From: Lysobacterales bacterium CG_4_10_14_3_um_filter_64_11 | GTDB lineage: Bacteria > Pseudomonadota > Gammaproteobacteria > Xanthomonadales > Xanthomonadaceae | DNA: 7,992 bases | NCBI GenBank assembly: GCA_002782905.1 | Contig: PFJA01000083.1 | Coordinates: 1 to 7,992, forward strand | Reading direction: 5' to 3' | Shown: piece by piece, positions 7,082-7,992 of the stretch | Position numbering within the stretch: the stretch's first letter is position 1 | Layout: each line of letters begins with the position of its first letter | Position numbers and translations under genes: made by a program | Notes under the pieces: model-generated | The model's input: only the letters and a program-made list of their open reading frames with translations | Databases searched by the model: none | What the model was told of the DNA's origin: nothing

Positions 7082-7992
7082 TTACTGCGCGCAGCCCAAG
7101 TCGTTCAGCAGTGCCGCCAGAAAGCGCGCCGCTTCGCCGCCGGTGCAGGCGCGGTGATCGAAACTCAACGACAGCGGCAACCGGCGGTGTACTTCGATAC
7201 CGCCGATGACGGCCACCACGTCGTGTGACAGCTTGCCAGCGCCGATGATCGCCACCGTCGGCGGCACCACCACCGGGGTGGCATAGCGGCCGGCAAACAT
7301 GCCGAAGTTCGATAGCGAAATGGTGTAGCCGGATAGTTCGCTGGCAGCGATGGAGCGATCCGTGACCTGCGCACGCAGGCGCTGGATCGCGGTGCGCACA
7401 CCGCTGGCATCGAGCATGTCGGCATTGCGCAACGCGGGCACGAACAGGCCATCGTCGGTATCCACCGCAATGCCGATATCGACATGCGGATGCTCGGTGC
7501 GCACCAGTTTGTCGCCATCGAACCAGGCATTGAGCGCAGGCACTGCCTTGCACGCCACGACGATGGCGCGCACCAAACGGGCGGTGATGTCCGGTTTGCC
7601 GACCCATGCGTGCAGGTCGGCGTCATCGCAAATCGTGGTCAATGCCACCTTGCTGTGGGCATCGGCCATCACCCGCGCCATGTTTCGGCGCACCCCTTTG
7701 AGTGGTTCGGGTTGGCCGCTGGCGCTCACGCCGGGCGGCAGGGTCCGCATCGGTCGGCCCGACGCCGAGGTCGCGGTGCGCGGACGCTCTTGCGTTTGCG
7801 CTGTGGCCACCGCCGCCACCGCGGTGCCGGCAGGAGTGGGGAGCCGTGGCGCTGTTCCAGCCGTCGCCGCATCCTTGACATCCTTGAGGGTGATCACGCC
7901 TTCGCTACCGCTGGCGGTGACCATTGCCAGATCGATATGCAGCTTCTTCGCCAGCGCGCGTACCGCCGGCATTGCCTTGATGCCACCGACCT
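7082..7992 (-). CDS. 2-oxoacid dehydrogenase E2, dihydrolipoamide acyltransferase, C-terminal part
   Basis: This is the core subunit of a 2-oxoacid dehydrogenase complex, moving an acyl group from lipoamide to CoA in the cytoplasm. The visible 302 residues run off the right edge of the window, so the lipoyl domain lies outside. Residues about 5-40 are the peripheral-subunit-binding domain (KAMPAVRALAKKL...SGSEGVITLKDV), which holds E1 or E3. Residues 41-95 are an Ala/Pro/Thr-rich flexible linker, and about 96-302 the catalytic CAT-type domain. The active-site motif is DHRACTGGE, with catalytic His279 (codon at 7154-7156), close to the stop. The DHR-x3-GGEAARFL form and the IHAW-like LHAW segment (126-129) look more like branched-chain or unassigned E2 enzymes than PDH AceF or SucB, so bkdB/bkdC is possible, but I give no symbol. 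The ATG at 7972 lies inside the subunit-binding domain and is not the start. The stop is TAA at 7082-7084. Confidence 0.88.
   Translation of the reverse strand, partial: VGGIKAMPAVRALAKKLHIDLAMVTASGSEGVITLKDVKDAATAGTAPRLPTPAGTAVAAVATAQTQERPRTATSASGRPMRTLPPGVSASGQPEPLKGVRRNMARVMADAHSKVALTTICDDADLHAWVGKPDITARLVRAIVVACKAVPALNAWFDGDKLVRTEHPHVDIGIAVDTDDGLFVPALRNADMLDASGVRTAIQRLRAQVTDRSIAASELSGYTISLSNFGMFAGRYATPVVVPPTVAIIGAGKLSHDVVAVIGGIEVHRRLPLSLSFDHRACTGGEAARFLAALLNDLGCAQ

Overview
The window is GC-rich, densely coding gammaproteobacterial-type chromosome. The ColRS-like two-component pair, the glutamine-dependent NadE and a GTGGGAGC-headed REP element together suggest Xanthomonadales (Xanthomonadaceae or Rhodanobacteraceae). 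This placement is an inference from protein style and context, not from a search. I see no insertion sequence, prophage, CRISPR array, tRNA or rRNA.

Layout, left to right. Positions 1-1160 (+) hold the C-terminal two thirds of glutamine-dependent NAD+ synthetase (nadE), cut by the left edge. Positions 1250-3187 (+) encode a YheS-type ABC-F ATPase (ribosome-associated, not a transporter), and 3257-3613 (+) a small FmdB-type zinc-ribbon protein. A 453-base non-coding stretch (3614-4066) follows. It holds a strong hairpin just after fmdB, an intrinsic-terminator-like structure ending in six T's, and the leader of the next operon. Positions 4067-4753 and 4737-6038 (+) encode an OmpR-family response regulator and its membrane histidine kinase, with overlapping reading frames, best matched to ColR/ColS. 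A 337-base non-coding stretch (6039-6375) then separates this operon from two genes on the other strand. It contains several inverted repeats and a paired REP element. On the minus strand, 6376-7011 is a seven-helix TrhA/hemolysin III (PAQR) membrane protein. Upstream of it, 7082-7992 is the C-terminal part of a 2-oxoacid dehydrogenase E2 acyltransferase, cut by the right edge.

The genes are mostly housekeeping (NAD synthesis, translation support, 2-oxoacid oxidation) plus one envelope or metal-stress signalling pair. Only colR-colS is a convincing co-transcribed pair. E2 and trhA may be co-transcribed, with a 70-base gap. I do not see a convincing new multi-gene system. The items most worth a second look are non-coding: a possible short RNA or orphan terminator upstream of colRS, an overlapping ColR-box-like sequence, two starts that look leaderless, and the REP pair with neighbouring hairpins between the convergent operons.
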